Assembly (NCBI GenBank): GCA_031279575.1
Contig: JAITIG010000054.1
Span: forward strand, 1 to 32,451
From: Bifidobacteriaceae bacterium
Lineage (GTDB): Bacteria; Actinomycetota; Actinomycetes; Actinomycetales; WQXJ01
DNA length: 32,451 nt
Reading direction: 5' to 3'
Under the pieces are notes generated by a model. It was not told the DNA's origin. It did no database searches and saw nothing but the letters and a program-made list of their open reading frames with translations. Below are positions 1-7,676 of this stretch, piece by piece. Each line of letters opens with the position of its first letter. Position 1 is the first letter of the stretch. Position numbers and translations under genes: made by a program.

Positions 1-200
1 GCGGCGGCAGCGGGCTGGGCGGCAGCGGGCGCGGCCGGCGCCGGGGCGGTGCCGGCTAGCAACGCCAAACCCAGCAGCGCCGCCCCCCCGGCCCGCCCAG
101 CCAGCCGCCACCCCCGGGCCGCCCCGCGCGAAACGGGCGCCGGGCGGGCGGGCCCGGCCGCGGCAGCGCGCGCCAGGGCGGGCGGCGGCGGCGGGCTCAT
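1..200 (-). CDS. Secreted DUF6049-like protein, N-terminal part (runs off the window)
   Basis: An open frame reads leftward from ATG at 200-198 to the window edge without a stop (66 codons). The start overlaps the stop of the upstream Nudix gene as ATGA, so the two are probably translationally coupled. The product begins with a Pro/Ala-rich stretch, then basic residues (about 24-36), then a hydrophobic run (GGAALLGLALLAG, about 38-50) and an Ala/Pro-rich segment, which together look like a signal peptide. In mycobacteria and relatives the gene after this Nudix gene is a large secreted protein (Rv3909 type, DUF6049) followed by mviN. The family call rests on that neighbourhood plus the signal peptide; the diagnostic domain lies outside the window. 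Confidence 0.6.
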   Translation of the reverse strand, partial: MSPPPPPALARAAAAGPARPAPVSRGAARGWRLAGRAGGAALLGLALLAGTAPAPAAPAAAQPAAA

Positions 201-676
201 GCGGGGCCGTCCAACAGGCGGCGGGCCACCTGGACCAGGCGGCGCTCGTTGGGGTAGGCGAGGCGGTCGCGAAGCTGGTCGAGGGGCACCCAGGCGGCCT
301 CCTCGGCCTCGGCGTCCGGGTCGTTCTCCGAGGTCAGGAGCCCGCCTTGGGCCGACAGCAAATAATGGTGGACCACCTTGTGAACGCGGTGCGACTCGCC
401 CAAGAACCAATAGTCGATGCTGCCCAGCAGGCGGATGACCTGGCCCTCGATGCCGGTCTCCTCAAGAATCTCGCGCACCGCCGCCTGGGGCGGGGTCTCG
501 CCCGCCTCGACATGCCCCTTCGGGAGGCACCATTCCAACCGCCCGCCCCGGTTGCGCCGGGCGATCACCGCCGCGTGCGCCACCCCTTTGAAGGCGTCGA
601 CCACCAGGCCGCCGGCGGAAACCTCCTCGACCACCGGCAATGGCGACGCCGAGTTCTCCGAGTGCGGCCAGGACAT
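197..676 (-). CDS. Nudix hydrolase (MutT4-like)
   Basis: A 159-residue protein starting at the ATG at 676-674. It carries a full Nudix box: GHVEAGET followed by the REILEETGI core, matching G-x5-E-x7-R-E-U-x-E-E-x-G-U, which binds Mg2+ and hydrolyses a nucleoside diphosphate linked to X. A 'WCLPKGH' lead-in sits just before the box. Position (beside a secreted DUF6049-like gene near rsmG/oriC) matches mycobacterial mutT4; the substrate cannot be read from sequence. The frame stays open far upstream, but the homology begins near this ATG. There is no Shine-Dalgarno; a TAGGCT hexamer lies 7 nt upstream, suggesting a leaderless mRNA. The stop overlaps the next start (ATGA). Confidence 0.85.
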   Translation of the reverse strand: MSWPHSENSASPLPVVEEVSAGGLVVDAFKGVAHAAVIARRNRGGRLEWCLPKGHVEAGETPPQAAVREILEETGIEGQVIRLLGSIDYWFLGESHRVHKVVHHYLLSAQGGLLTSENDPDAEAEEAAWVPLDQLRDRLAYPNERRLVQVARRLLDGPA

Positions 677-683
677 GCGAACC

Positions 684-689
684 AGCCTA
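684..689 (-). promoter_or_regulatory. Putative -10 hexamer (TAGGCT), leaderless Nudix gene
   Basis: On the minus strand TAGGCT (689-684) is followed by exactly 7 nt and then the Nudix ATG. This TANNNT-N7-start spacing is that of leaderless actinobacterial transcripts, and there is no purine-rich Shine-Dalgarno in between. No convincing -35 was seen. Confidence 0.4.
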
Positions 690-1008
690 CCGAGCCAGCC
701 CCAGGAGCGCCCATCGCGTGTCGCGCCCGTCTGGCGCCGCTGGCGGCGCCCGGCCCGGTAGAGCAAGAACGAGTCTTCCGCCAAACGCAGGCACCAGGCG
801 GCGGCCTGGCGGCCCCAACAAATCGGACCATCGCGGCCAAAAACCCCGCCATGGTCCGATCCGGGCGCCCGAACCCGCCTCGCGCCGCCGCGGACCGACC
901 TGGGCAAGACCGGCGTTGACGCCTCCCCAGGTCCGCTGCCCCCCTGCGGCGGCGCGGCGGCGGCTGCGGCGGAGGGCGGGGCTGGGAGGGGCGCGACGGC
1001 ATCGTGCA
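690..1008. other. Non-coding stretch between the Nudix gene and iolG
   Basis: About 320 nt of GC-rich sequence with open frames on both strands, none of which gives a recognisable protein. They look like chance frames of high-GC DNA. In mycobacteria pcnA lies divergent from this Nudix gene; nothing like pcnA is here. I see no RNA gene or strong hairpin. Confidence 0.5.
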
Positions 1009-1024
1009 AGCGGGTATACCTGTT
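1009..1024. promoter_or_regulatory. Palindromic operator candidate upstream of iolG
   Basis: GGTATACC (1013-1020) is a perfect 8-bp palindrome with partly symmetric flanks (A.C.core.G.T, 1009-1024). It lies just upstream of the -35 of the iolG promoter. The GT...AC layout is typical of GntR-family operators. A second small inverted repeat, TGTC-TT-GACA, at 1024-1033 overlaps the -35. The regulator is not in the window. Confidence 0.35.
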
Positions 1025-1027
1025 GTC

Positions 1028-1057
1028 TTGACATTTTGACTTATTAGGGATGACAAT
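1028..1057 (+). promoter_or_regulatory. Promoter of iolG
   Basis: TTGACA at 1028-1033 matches the sigma-A -35 consensus exactly. After an 18-nt spacer comes GACAAT (1052-1057), which keeps A2, A4, A5 and T6 of TATAAT. The block is strikingly AT-rich for this genome and lies 65 nt before the iolG start. Confidence 0.65.
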
Positions 1058-1121
1058 GGTCGCGACCCGACGAAGGGCTCCCCCCGCTGGCCCTGGCGGC
1101 AGCTGAAAACAGGAGGCAAGC

Positions 1122-2126
1122 ATGGCGAATATCGCGCTGATTGGCGCCGGCAAGATCGGCGCCCTGCACGCCGCCAACATCCGATCCAACCCCCGCGCCC
1201 GCCTGGCCTGGATCGCCGACCCGGCCCCCGGGGCGGCCGAGCGCTTGGCCGCGCCCGGCGAGCGCGCCACCACCGACCCGGCCCAAGCCATCGCCGCCGC
1301 CGATGTCGACGCCGTCTGGGTGGCGGCGCCGACCTCGACCCACGTCGAGCTGATCTTGGCCGCGGTCGCGGCCGGGCGGCCGGTCTTTTGCGAAAAACCG
1401 GTCGACCTGGACCTCGACCGGGCGCGGCGCTGCCGCCAGCAGGTCGAGGCGGCGGGCGGGCGGGTCATGATCGGCTTCAACCGGCGCTTCGACCCGACCT
1501 ACGCCGGCTTGCGGGCCAGGGTGGCCGGCGGCGAGGTCGGCCAAATCCAGCAGGTCGCCATCTACGCCCGCGACCCCGAACCGCCGCCCCTGGCCTACGT
1601 GCCGACCTCGGGCGGGATCTTCCGGGACATGTCGATCCACGACTTCGACATGGCCCGCTGGCTGGTCGGGGACATCGAGACGGTTTACGCCGTGGCCCAG
1701 GACACCGACCCGGACCTGCGCCAGGCCGGGGACTTCGGGGCGGCCGTGATCCTGCTGCAAGCCCGCTGCGGCGCCGCTGTCACCGTGGCCTCCTCGCGCT
1801 GGTGCGCCTACGGCTACGACCAGCGGGTCGAGGTCTTCGGCAGCCAAGGCATGCTCCAGGCCCTCAACCAGCACCCGACCCAGATCGCCGCCTTCACCAG
1901 CGGCGCGACCAGCGCCTTGGGGCGGCTCAAGGACCACTACATGCAGCGCTTCGCCGAGGCCTACCGGCGCGAGCTGGACGCCTTCCTCGACGCCGCGGCG
2001 GCCGGCGGCCCGCTCCAACCGGGTTTGGAGGAGGGCGTGGCCGCTTTGGAGGTGTCCGATGCCGCCGCCCGCTCGGCCGCCAGCGGCGCCCCGGTCCGCC
2101 TGGCCCCACCGCCCCCACCGCGCTAG
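1122..2126 (+). CDS. iolG: Gfo/Idh/MocA oxidoreductase, probable inositol 2-dehydrogenase
   Basis: A 334-residue protein of the usual family length. The N-terminal Rossmann fold has the dinucleotide motif GAGKIGALHA (about 8-17), the family's EKPV motif follows near residue 90, and GFNRRFDP and IHDFDMARWL mark the C-terminal catalytic half, with the His-Asp pair of the active site. The best fit is myo-inositol 2-dehydrogenase (NAD-dependent oxidation to scyllo-inosose), but scyllo-inositol or other sugar dehydrogenases of the same family cannot be excluded. The start is fixed by AGGAGG at 1111-1116, 5 nt before the ATG. It has its own promoter and operator-like palindrome and no other iol genes nearby, so it may be a singly regulated catabolic gene. 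Confidence 0.8.
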   Translation: MANIALIGAGKIGALHAANIRSNPRARLAWIADPAPGAAERLAAPGERATTDPAQAIAAADVDAVWVAAPTSTHVELILAAVAAGRPVFCEKPVDLDLDRARRCRQQVEAAGGRVMIGFNRRFDPTYAGLRARVAGGEVGQIQQVAIYARDPEPPPLAYVPTSGGIFRDMSIHDFDMARWLVGDIETVYAVAQDTDPDLRQAGDFGAAVILLQARCGAAVTVASSRWCAYGYDQRVEVFGSQGMLQALNQHPTQIAAFTSGATSALGRLKDHYMQRFAEAYRRELDAFLDAAAAGGPLQPGLEEGVAALEVSDAAARSAASGAPVRLAPPPPPR

Positions 2127-2130
2127 CCGC

Positions 2131-2144
2131 GCCCCGGCGGGGGC
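2131..2144 (+). terminator. Hairpin after iolG
   Basis: GCCCC (2131-2135) and GGGGC (2140-2144) form a 5-bp GC stem with a 4-nt loop, starting 5 nt after the iolG stop and between convergent genes. There is no T-tract, so this is only a candidate intrinsic terminator. Confidence 0.3.
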
Positions 2145-2153
2145 CGCCGGCCG

Positions 2154-2309
2154 GCCGGGAGCTAGACCGAAAGCGACCCGTCCGCGCAGGTCGGAGCGTT
2201 GCGGCCGGCCTTAGGGCCGGTCCGGCCCTCACCCCCCGCGCCGCCGCCGCAGGCGGGCCGGAAGCTAACCCGAAACTGGCCCGTCCGCGCAGGTCGGAGC
2301 GTTGCGGCC
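2154..2309. repeat. Two direct repeats, 53 nt each, 103-nt period
   Basis: Copy 1 is 2154-2206 and copy 2 is 2257-2309. They match at 47 of 53 positions by eye, with an identical 30-nt core (2177-2206 and 2280-2309) starting CCCGTCCGCGCAGG. They lie in the 217-nt convergent intergenic region after iolG. A short degenerate piece resembling the start of the unit (GAGCTAACGC) recurs at about 2341. No coding function is apparent. Confidence 0.75.
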
Positions 2310-2343
2310 ACTTGGCCCGATGGCGTTGGCGGCGGCTGGGGAG

Positions 2344-2880
2344 CTAACGCCCGGCGCGCCTGGGCGGGGGTTGGGCCACCAAGGCCCGGCGCGAGGAGAT
2401 CACCCCGGTGTCGAAGCCGGCCAGGTGCAAGCCGCCGTGGAAGCGGGCGTGCTCGATCTTCAAGCACCGGTCCATCACCACTTTGAGTCCCTCCCGGGCC
2501 GCCAGCCCAGCCGCCTCCTCATGCCAGGAGCCCAGTTGCAGCCAGAGCACGCGCGCGCCCGCGGCCACCGCCTCGCGGGCCACGCCGGGCAGGTCTTGGT
2601 GGCGGCGGAAGACGTCCACAATGTCCGGTTCGACCGGCAACTCGGCCAGCGACGGGTAGACCGGCCGGCCCAGGATCCGCTCCGCCCGAGGGTTGACGAA
2701 GTACACCTCGTAAGGCGTCGAGGACAGCAGGTAGGTGGCGACAAAGAAGCTGGCCCGGGCCGGATTGGGCGAGGCCCCGACGATGGCGACGGTGCGGGCC
2801 GCGGCCAAGATCTCATAGCGCTCCCCCGCCTGCGGCGCCCGCCAAACCCGCCCGCCGGCCACGTTCCCGGGGCCGCTCAC
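2344..2880 (-). CDS. CoA-binding domain protein (YccU-like)
   Basis: The frame gives 178 residues from a GTG at 2880-2878 that overlaps the metY stop as GTGA. After a short leader it shows a succinyl-CoA-synthetase-type CoA-binding Rossmann fold: AIVGASPNPARAS (about 30-42), YEVYFVNPRAERILG, and the downstream VDVFRR and ARVLWLQLGSWHEEA segments typical of the small stand-alone CoA_binding (YccU) family. Members are about 140-180 residues long and their biochemical role is poorly defined. The four-base overlap with metY implies co-transcription and coupling; in several bacteria a CoA-binding gene pairs with O-acetylhomoserine sulfhydrylase genes, suggesting a link to sulfur or acyl-CoA metabolism (inference). 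Confidence 0.8.
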   Translation of the reverse strand: MSGPGNVAGGRVWRAPQAGERYEILAAARTVAIVGASPNPARASFFVATYLLSSTPYEVYFVNPRAERILGRPVYPSLAELPVEPDIVDVFRRHQDLPGVAREAVAAGARVLWLQLGSWHEEAAGLAAREGLKVVMDRCLKIEHARFHGGLHLAGFDTGVISSRRALVAQPPPRRAGR

Positions 2881-4184
2881 CGGGCTCTCACCGCCTCGCC
2901 GAGGGCTTGGTCCAGGTCCCAGATGATGTCCTCCGGGTCCTCCAAGCCGACCGAGATTCGGACCAGGTCCCCGGCCGCGCCGGCCGCGGCCAACTGGGAT
3001 TCGGAAAGCTGGCGGTGGGTGGTGGAGGCGGGGTGGATCACCAGCGTCTTGGCGTCGCCCACATTGGCCAGGTGGCTGGCCAGGCGCAGGTTCTCGATCA
3101 GCCGCTCGCCCAACACCCGGGGCCTGGCCCCCAAGGCGCTTTTCAACCCGAAGGACAACACCGCCCCCGGCCCCAGCGGCAGGTAGCGCCGCGCCCGCTG
3201 GTGGTGCGGGTGGGAGGCCAGCCCGGCCCAGTTGACGTAGGCCACGCGCGGGTCGGCTTCGAGCCACTCGGCCACCGCCCGCGCCCCCGCCAGGTGCGCG
3301 TCCATCCGCTGCGGCAAGGTCTCCACCCCTTGGAGCAGTTGGAAAGCCGATTGGGCGGGCAGGGCCGGGCCGATGTCCCGCAGCTGCTCGGCCCGCAGTT
3401 TGGTCAAAAAGCCATACTGGCCGAAGTTCCCCACCCAGCTCAGGCCGCCGTAGGCGGCCGCCGGCTCGGTCATCTGCGGGAACCTGCCGTTGCCCCAGTC
3501 GAACCGCCCGGATTCGACCACCACCCCGCCCAGCGTGGTGCCGTGTCCGCCCAAGAATTTGGTGGCGGAGTGGATCACAATATCGGCCCCGTGCTCGATC
3601 GGCCGGCACAGGTAGGGCGTGGCCAAGGTGGCGTCCACAATCAACGGCGCCCCCACTTGGCGGGCGGCGGCCGCCAAACCCTCCAAATCGGCGATCTGCC
3701 CCGACGGGTTGCCGATCACCTCGGCGAAGAACGCCTTGGTGTTGGGCCGGGCCGCCGCCGCGAAATCCGCCCCATCCGAGGAGGGCGCAAATGTCGCCTC
3801 CACCCCGAAGCGCCTCAGCGTGACATCGAGTTGGGTCACCGTGCCGCCGTACAGCTGGGCGGAGGCCACAATGTGGTCGCCTTGCCCCGCCAGGGCGGCG
3901 AAGGTGACAAATTCCGCCGCCATGCCCGATGCCGTCGCCACCGCCCCCAGCCCGCCGTCCAGCGAGGCCAACCGCTCTTCGAGCACGGCCACCGTGGGGT
4001 TGGCGATACGGGAGTAGATCGGCCCGTACTTTTGCAACGCGAACAGGTTGGCGGCATCGGCGGCGTCCTGGAACACGAAGGCGGCCGATTGGTAGATGGG
4101 CACCGCCCTGGCCCCCACCACCGGGTCCGGGATGCCCCCGGCGTGCAGCGCCCGGGTCCTAAAACCCCATTGGTGCTCGCTCAT
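2877..4184 (-). CDS. metY: O-acetylhomoserine aminocarboxypropyltransferase (sulfhydrylase)
   Basis: The 435-residue length is typical for MetY. This PLP enzyme of the Cys/Met-metabolism fold class I makes homocysteine from O-acetylhomoserine and sulfide in the cytosol. Visible marks are the N-terminal GFRTRALHAG, YSRIANPTVAVLEERLASL, the ATASGMAA cofactor-phosphate region, and the PLP-lysine segment HSATKFLGGHGTTLGG (about 210-225). The start is set by a strong AGGAGGT (minus strand, 4197-4191) 6 nt upstream. It is followed with a GTGA overlap by a CoA-binding protein. A TAGGCT hexamer at 4249-4244 may be its -10. Its place directly after rsmG, where actinobacteria usually carry parA-parB, is unusual. 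Confidence 0.92.
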   Translation of the reverse strand: MSEHQWGFRTRALHAGGIPDPVVGARAVPIYQSAAFVFQDAADAANLFALQKYGPIYSRIANPTVAVLEERLASLDGGLGAVATASGMAAEFVTFAALAGQGDHIVASAQLYGGTVTQLDVTLRRFGVEATFAPSSDGADFAAAARPNTKAFFAEVIGNPSGQIADLEGLAAAARQVGAPLIVDATLATPYLCRPIEHGADIVIHSATKFLGGHGTTLGGVVVESGRFDWGNGRFPQMTEPAAAYGGLSWVGNFGQYGFLTKLRAEQLRDIGPALPAQSAFQLLQGVETLPQRMDAHLAGARAVAEWLEADPRVAYVNWAGLASHPHHQRARRYLPLGPGAVLSFGLKSALGARPRVLGERLIENLRLASHLANVGDAKTLVIHPASTTHRQLSESQLAAAGAAGDLVRISVGLEDPEDIIWDLDQALGEAVRAR

Positions 4185-4311
4185 GGTGCGACCTCCTGAC
4201 GCGGTTGAAGCGTGGATCGGCGGTGGGCCAGGGCGGCTGGCACAGCCTACAATCCGCGCCCCGCCCGGCCTGGCGTTTGTTAAGGCCCGCGGCCCGGGGC
4301 GGCGGGGGCGG

Positions 4312-4923
4312 TCAGGGGGCTTTGCGGGCGCGGATGGCGAAAGTCGGCGGCTCGCCTGGGGCCGCGCCGGGCGGCGGCGCCAGTTCCACCACCTCCGCCT
4401 CGATTAGACGATGCCGCGCCAGGGCTTTGCGCCCGGCCGCCAATTCGGACGCCGCCGAGGCGCCCTTCATGGCCAAGAACAACCCGCCCGGGGCCAGCAG
4501 CCCGGCTTTCCAGGCGGCCAGCTTGTCCAGCGGGGCCACCGCCCGCGAGATCGCGGCTGCCGCCTGGCGGCCTTCCAGGGCCTCGGCCCTAGACCAGGTC
4601 ACTTCCACATTCGCCAGTTCCAACTGGGCGGCGGCCCAAGACAGCCAGTCCACCCGGCGGCGCATCGAGTCGACCAGCTCAAAGCTCAGCTCCGGCCGCA
4701 TGGCGGCCAGCACAATACCCGGCAAACCCGCCCCGGAGCCGACATCGACCACCAAACCCGTCTCCGGCAGCAGCGGCGCCGCCAAGGCGCTGTTGACCAG
4801 GTGGCGCGGCCACAGCCGGCCCAACTCGCGCGGGCCGAGCAGCCCCAGCGGCTCGGCCTCCGCCTCCAGCAGGCGCGCCAAATGCTCCACCCGCCCCAGC
4901 GCCGCCCCGAAGACCCGCTCCAT
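4312..4923 (-). CDS. rsmG: 16S rRNA (guanine527-N7)-methyltransferase RsmG
   Basis: A 203-residue protein from the ATG at 4923-4921, which overlaps the khpB stop (TGATG). It is a class I SAM-dependent methyltransferase: the SAM-binding motif VVDVGSGAGLPGI is near 60, preceded by RELGRLWPRHLVNS, the typical RsmG N-terminal signature, and followed by the family's SRAVAPL. It modifies G527 in 16S rRNA; loss gives low-level streptomycin resistance in many bacteria (established for the family). A TTG one codon upstream also opens the frame but is less likely. It is the last gene of the rpmH-rnpA-yidD-yidC-khpB-rsmG run. Confidence 0.95.
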   Translation of the reverse strand: MERVFGAALGRVEHLARLLEAEAEPLGLLGPRELGRLWPRHLVNSALAAPLLPETGLVVDVGSGAGLPGIVLAAMRPELSFELVDSMRRRVDWLSWAAAQLELANVEVTWSRAEALEGRQAAAAISRAVAPLDKLAAWKAGLLAPGGLFLAMKGASAASELAAGRKALARHRLIEAEVVELAPPPGAAPGEPPTFAIRARKAP

Positions 4924-5438
4924 CAAGCGGGCCGGATGACCACGTACCGCCCGGGCTCCTCGCCTGAGGACTCGCTGACCAAACCGGCTTGCGCCGCCAC
5001 GTCGTGCACCACTTTGCGCTCGAACGCGTTCATCGGCCGCAGCGCCACCGGGGCGCCTTTGCCTTTGGCCTCGGCCACCGCCTCGGCCGCCACCAGCCGC
5101 AGGTCTTCGCGCCGCGCCTCGCGGTAGCCGGCGATGTCCAGCATCAACCTGGTGCGCTCCCCGGATTTGGTCTGCACCGCCAGCCGGGTCAGCTCTTGGA
5201 GCGCGTCCAGCACCGCGCCGTCTTGGCCCACCAGCCGCTGCAGGTCCCGGTTCAGCGGGTCTTCGCTGATCACCGCCACCACGGCGCGCCCGTGGTCGAC
5301 GTCGATGTCGATGTCGCCGTCGATATCGGCGATGTCCAGCAGTTCCTCCAGGTAGTCGGCGGCGATCTCGCCGTCCTCCTCCAAGCGGCTCTGGGTGGCG
5401 CCCTTGGCCGGCGCCTCTTCCTGGTTCGGCTCGCTCAC
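4923..5438 (-). CDS. khpB: RNA-binding protein KhpB/Jag (KH-R3H)
   Basis: A 171-residue protein starting with GTG at 5438-5436, with GGGAG (minus strand, 5450-5446) upstream. An acidic N-terminal stretch (about 20-50) leads into a KH-like domain (residues about 50-105, with LQRLVGQDGAVLDALQ), then an R3H domain near the C-terminus (RPMNAFERKVVHDVA, with the family Arg and His). Jag/KhpB proteins bind RNA and are linked to cell elongation and division. It starts 12 nt after the yidC stop and its own stop overlaps the rsmG start, the conserved order in Gram-positive oriC regions. Confidence 0.93.
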   Translation of the reverse strand: MSEPNQEEAPAKGATQSRLEEDGEIAADYLEELLDIADIDGDIDIDVDHGRAVVAVISEDPLNRDLQRLVGQDGAVLDALQELTRLAVQTKSGERTRLMLDIAGYREARREDLRLVAAEAVAEAKGKGAPVALRPMNAFERKVVHDVAAQAGLVSESSGEEPGRYVVIRPA

Positions 5439-5450
5439 AGCTGTGCTCCC

Positions 5451-6809
5451 TTACTTCTTCCGCTTCTTACGGGGTTGCTTCTTCGGCTGCGGCCTGGCGC
5501 CCGGCCGGCCGCCGGCGCCGGCGGCGGGGGCGGCCGGCTTGGCCGCCGGGCCGGGACTGGGCGCCTTGGCCGCGGCTGGGTTTTGGCGCTCGGCTGGTCC
5601 AGCCTTGGGGGTTTGGCCCCGCCCCGCCGCCGAAGTCTTTGCGCCAGCGGCCTTCGCCCCGGATCCGGACCCGGGCCCGGCGGCTTTGGCGCCGGGCGCG
5701 GCCGGCTCGGCGGCCTCGGCGGCGGGCGTTTGGCCTGGGTCCGGGTCGCCCGGCTCGGCCTCCCGCCGGGGGGCGGCGGGGCTGGGCGAGGGGTTGGAGG
5801 CCTGCAGCGGCCCGGAGCGGCGCTGGGCCCTGGTGGTCCGCTTGGGCTGGACCCGGCCGGCCGGCGGGGCGCCGCCCGGCCCGGCGGCATCGTCTGGACC
5901 CGGGGCGGACCCGGCGGCGTCCTCGCCCTCCGGCAGGCCCTTGCGCGCCCGGCGGCGCGCCTGGCGCTCCCGCATGCGCCGCTCCGCCTCCGAGCCGGGG
6001 GCGGGCATGTTGCGGATAACCAGGAACTGCTGGCCCATGGACCACAAGTTGGTGGTCAGCCAGTAGATCAGCACGCCGATCGGGAAGTTGACGCCCGAGA
6101 CCGCGAAGATGCCCGGCATGGCGTACATCATCATCTTCTGGGTGCGGAACATGGGGTTGTCCTGGGCTGAGGCCGGCATGTTCTTCATTGTCAGCTGGCG
6201 CTGGGTGGTGAAGGTGGTGACGGACATCAGTATGATCAGGATCACAGTCACAACCCGGACCGGCCCGGCCCCGGCCCCAGCCCAGGTGTCCTGGTCCAAG
6301 AAGGTGGCGGACAAAGGCGCCCCGAACAGCTTGGTCTCCTGTATTTTGACCGCCACGTCTTGGGTGATCGGCCCGATCGAGTCGCCTTTGGGGTAGGTGC
6401 CGTTGGCTATCTGACCCAGCGAGTACAGCACCCTGAACAGCGCGAAGAACAGCGGCGACTGGGCCAGCACCGGCCAGCAGCCGCTCATCGGGTTGGACCC
6501 GTTCTTGCGGTACAGGGCCATGGTCTCCTCTTGCATCCGCCGCCTGGAGACCGGGTCTGTTTTGCCTTTGTACCGCTTCTGGATCTTCTGCAGCTCCGGT
6601 TGGAGCAGCTGCATGCCGCGCGAGGACCGGATCTGCTTGACGAACAGCGGGATCATGATGACGCGCATGATCACCACCAGCACCACGATCGACAAGATCC
6701 AGGCCAGGCCGGCCGAGAGCCCCAGCGCCACCCCGCCCTCGTGGGCCAGGTACATGATCCAAGCCACCGCCCACATGATGGGCTTCAGAATCGGGTCAAG
6801 CCAATCCAT
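5451..6809 (-). CDS. yidC: Membrane protein insertase YidC/Oxa1
   Basis: A 452-residue Oxa1/YidC insertase for cytoplasmic-membrane proteins. Transmembrane segments are visible at about 33-57 (with Arg49 in VIMRVIMIPLF, the conserved groove arginine), 112-130, 185-200 and 228-255, separated by the cytoplasmic coiled loop (about 58-105, QLLQPELQKIQKRY). From about 285 to the end there is a long Pro/Ala/Gly-rich tail that finishes in a strongly basic RKKRKK. Basic tails aid ribosome binding in several YidC proteins; this tail is much longer than usual. The ATG has AAGGTGA just upstream and overlaps the end of yidD by 14 nt. Confidence 0.95.
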   Translation of the reverse strand: MDWLDPILKPIMWAVAWIMYLAHEGGVALGLSAGLAWILSIVVLVVIMRVIMIPLFVKQIRSSRGMQLLQPELQKIQKRYKGKTDPVSRRRMQEETMALYRKNGSNPMSGCWPVLAQSPLFFALFRVLYSLGQIANGTYPKGDSIGPITQDVAVKIQETKLFGAPLSATFLDQDTWAGAGAGPVRVVTVILIILMSVTTFTTQRQLTMKNMPASAQDNPMFRTQKMMMYAMPGIFAVSGVNFPIGVLIYWLTTNLWSMGQQFLVIRNMPAPGSEAERRMRERQARRRARKGLPEGEDAAGSAPGPDDAAGPGGAPPAGRVQPKRTTRAQRRSGPLQASNPSPSPAAPRREAEPGDPDPGQTPAAEAAEPAAPGAKAAGPGSGSGAKAAGAKTSAAGRGQTPKAGPAERQNPAAAKAPSPGPAAKPAAPAAGAGGRPGARPQPKKQPRKKRKK

Positions 6810-7131
6810 GGGTCACCTTTCTCGCCGCCGCCCGGCCCGCCCGGCCCGTCTGGCTGCCGGCCGGCGCCCGCCACGAGCCGGCCGGCGGGACATGGTCCAC
6901 CCCGCCGGGGTGGAACGGCTGGCAGCGCGCCAGGCGCCACAAGCTCAAGGCCGCCCCTTTGGCCAGCCCGTGCCGGCGCAGCGCCTCGACAGCGTAGCTG
7001 GAGCAGCTGGGGTAGAACCGGCAGCGGGCGGGCACCAGCGGCGAGACCGCCCGCTGGTAGCCGCGCACCGCCAGCGCCGCCGCCGCGCCCGGCAGCCGCA
7101 GCCAGCGCCGGCCGGCCGGCCCGCCCCTCAC
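6796..7131 (-). CDS. yidD: Membrane protein insertion efficiency factor YidD
   Basis: A 111-residue protein beginning at GTG 7131-7129, which overlaps the rnpA stop as GTGA. The core is the YidD signature: an amphipathic N-terminal helix followed by GYQRAVSPLVPARCRFYPSC, SSYAVEAL, and later ARCQPFHPGGVDHVP, including the three conserved cysteines. YidD associates with the inner membrane and assists YidC. The C-terminal about 30 residues are low-complexity and basic. The frame is open further upstream inside rnpA, but the homology starts only at this GTG. The end overlaps the yidC start by 14 nt. Confidence 0.92.
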   Translation of the reverse strand: MRGGPAGRRWLRLPGAAAALAVRGYQRAVSPLVPARCRFYPSCSSYAVEALRRHGLAKGAALSLWRLARCQPFHPGGVDHVPPAGSWRAPAGSQTGRAGRAAARKVTHGLA

Positions 7132-7457
7132 CGCAGCGCCTTCGCCAGGGCCCGGCGGACCGAATCGTCCAATTCCCCATAGGCGCACGATGCCGCGCCG
7201 CCCAGCGCCCGCACCACCACGTCTCGCTGGGGGGCCAAGGCGCCCAGCTGGCTGGCCGCGACGGCCCGCAGGCGGCGCGTCACCTTGTGGCGCGCCACCG
7301 AGTTGCCAACCTTTTTCGAGACGATGAAACCGGCCCGCCAGGCTTGGCCGGCCGGCGGCGCGGCGTAGACCACAACCGCCCCGGCCCGCCCCCGGCTGCC
7401 GCCGGCCAAGGTGGCGGCGAAATCCTCAGAGCGCCGCATCCTGTGCTCCCGCCTCAT
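7128..7457 (-). CDS. rnpA: Ribonuclease P protein component
   Basis: A 109-residue basic protein that binds the RNase P RNA and helps process the 5' ends of tRNA precursors. The N-terminus MRREHRMRRSEDF matches actinobacterial RnpA, supporting the ATG at 7457-7455 over the internal Met at residue 7. The central FIVSKKVGNSVARHKVTRRLR block corresponds to the RNR signature helix, with the 'RH' variant common in actinobacteria. It lies 81 nt after rpmH and overlaps yidD by 4 nt. Confidence 0.95.
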   Translation of the reverse strand: MRREHRMRRSEDFAATLAGGSRGRAGAVVVYAAPPAGQAWRAGFIVSKKVGNSVARHKVTRRLRAVAASQLGALAPQRDVVVRALGGAASCAYGELDDSVRRALAKALR

Positions 7458-7538
7458 CGCCCCGCCAGCTCTTCGGGGGGGCGCCGCCTGGCCAGGCCAG
7501 GCGCTTTGCCGCTCACGCGCGGGTTTTCCACCACGCCG

Positions 7539-7676
7539 CTAGACCGCCAGGCGTTCGCGCCCCTTGCGCCGCCTGGCCGCCAGAATGGCCCGGCCCGCGC
7601 GGGTGCGCATGCGCAGGCGGAAGCCGTGGGTCTTAGCCCTCCGCCGGTTGTTCGGCTGATACGTCCTCTTAGTCAC
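7539..7676 (-). CDS. rpmH: 50S ribosomal protein L34
   Basis: A 45-residue basic protein beginning [19 protein letters not shown], an unmistakable L34. It starts at GTG 7676-7674, with GGGAGAGG (minus strand, 7688-7681) 4 nt upstream. It is the first gene of the minus-strand run through rsmG and is probably driven by the promoter at 7847-7818, giving a leader of about 135 nt. Confidence 0.98.
   Translation of the reverse strand: MTKRTYQPNNRRRAKTHGFRLRMRTRAGRAILAARRRKGRERLAV

Noticed and set aside
1044..2018. Long minus-strand open frame opposite iolG (324 codons)
   Set aside because: It is the antisense shadow of a clear oxidoreductase gene; its composition (Gly/Arg/Asp/His-rich) is typical of high-GC shadow frames.
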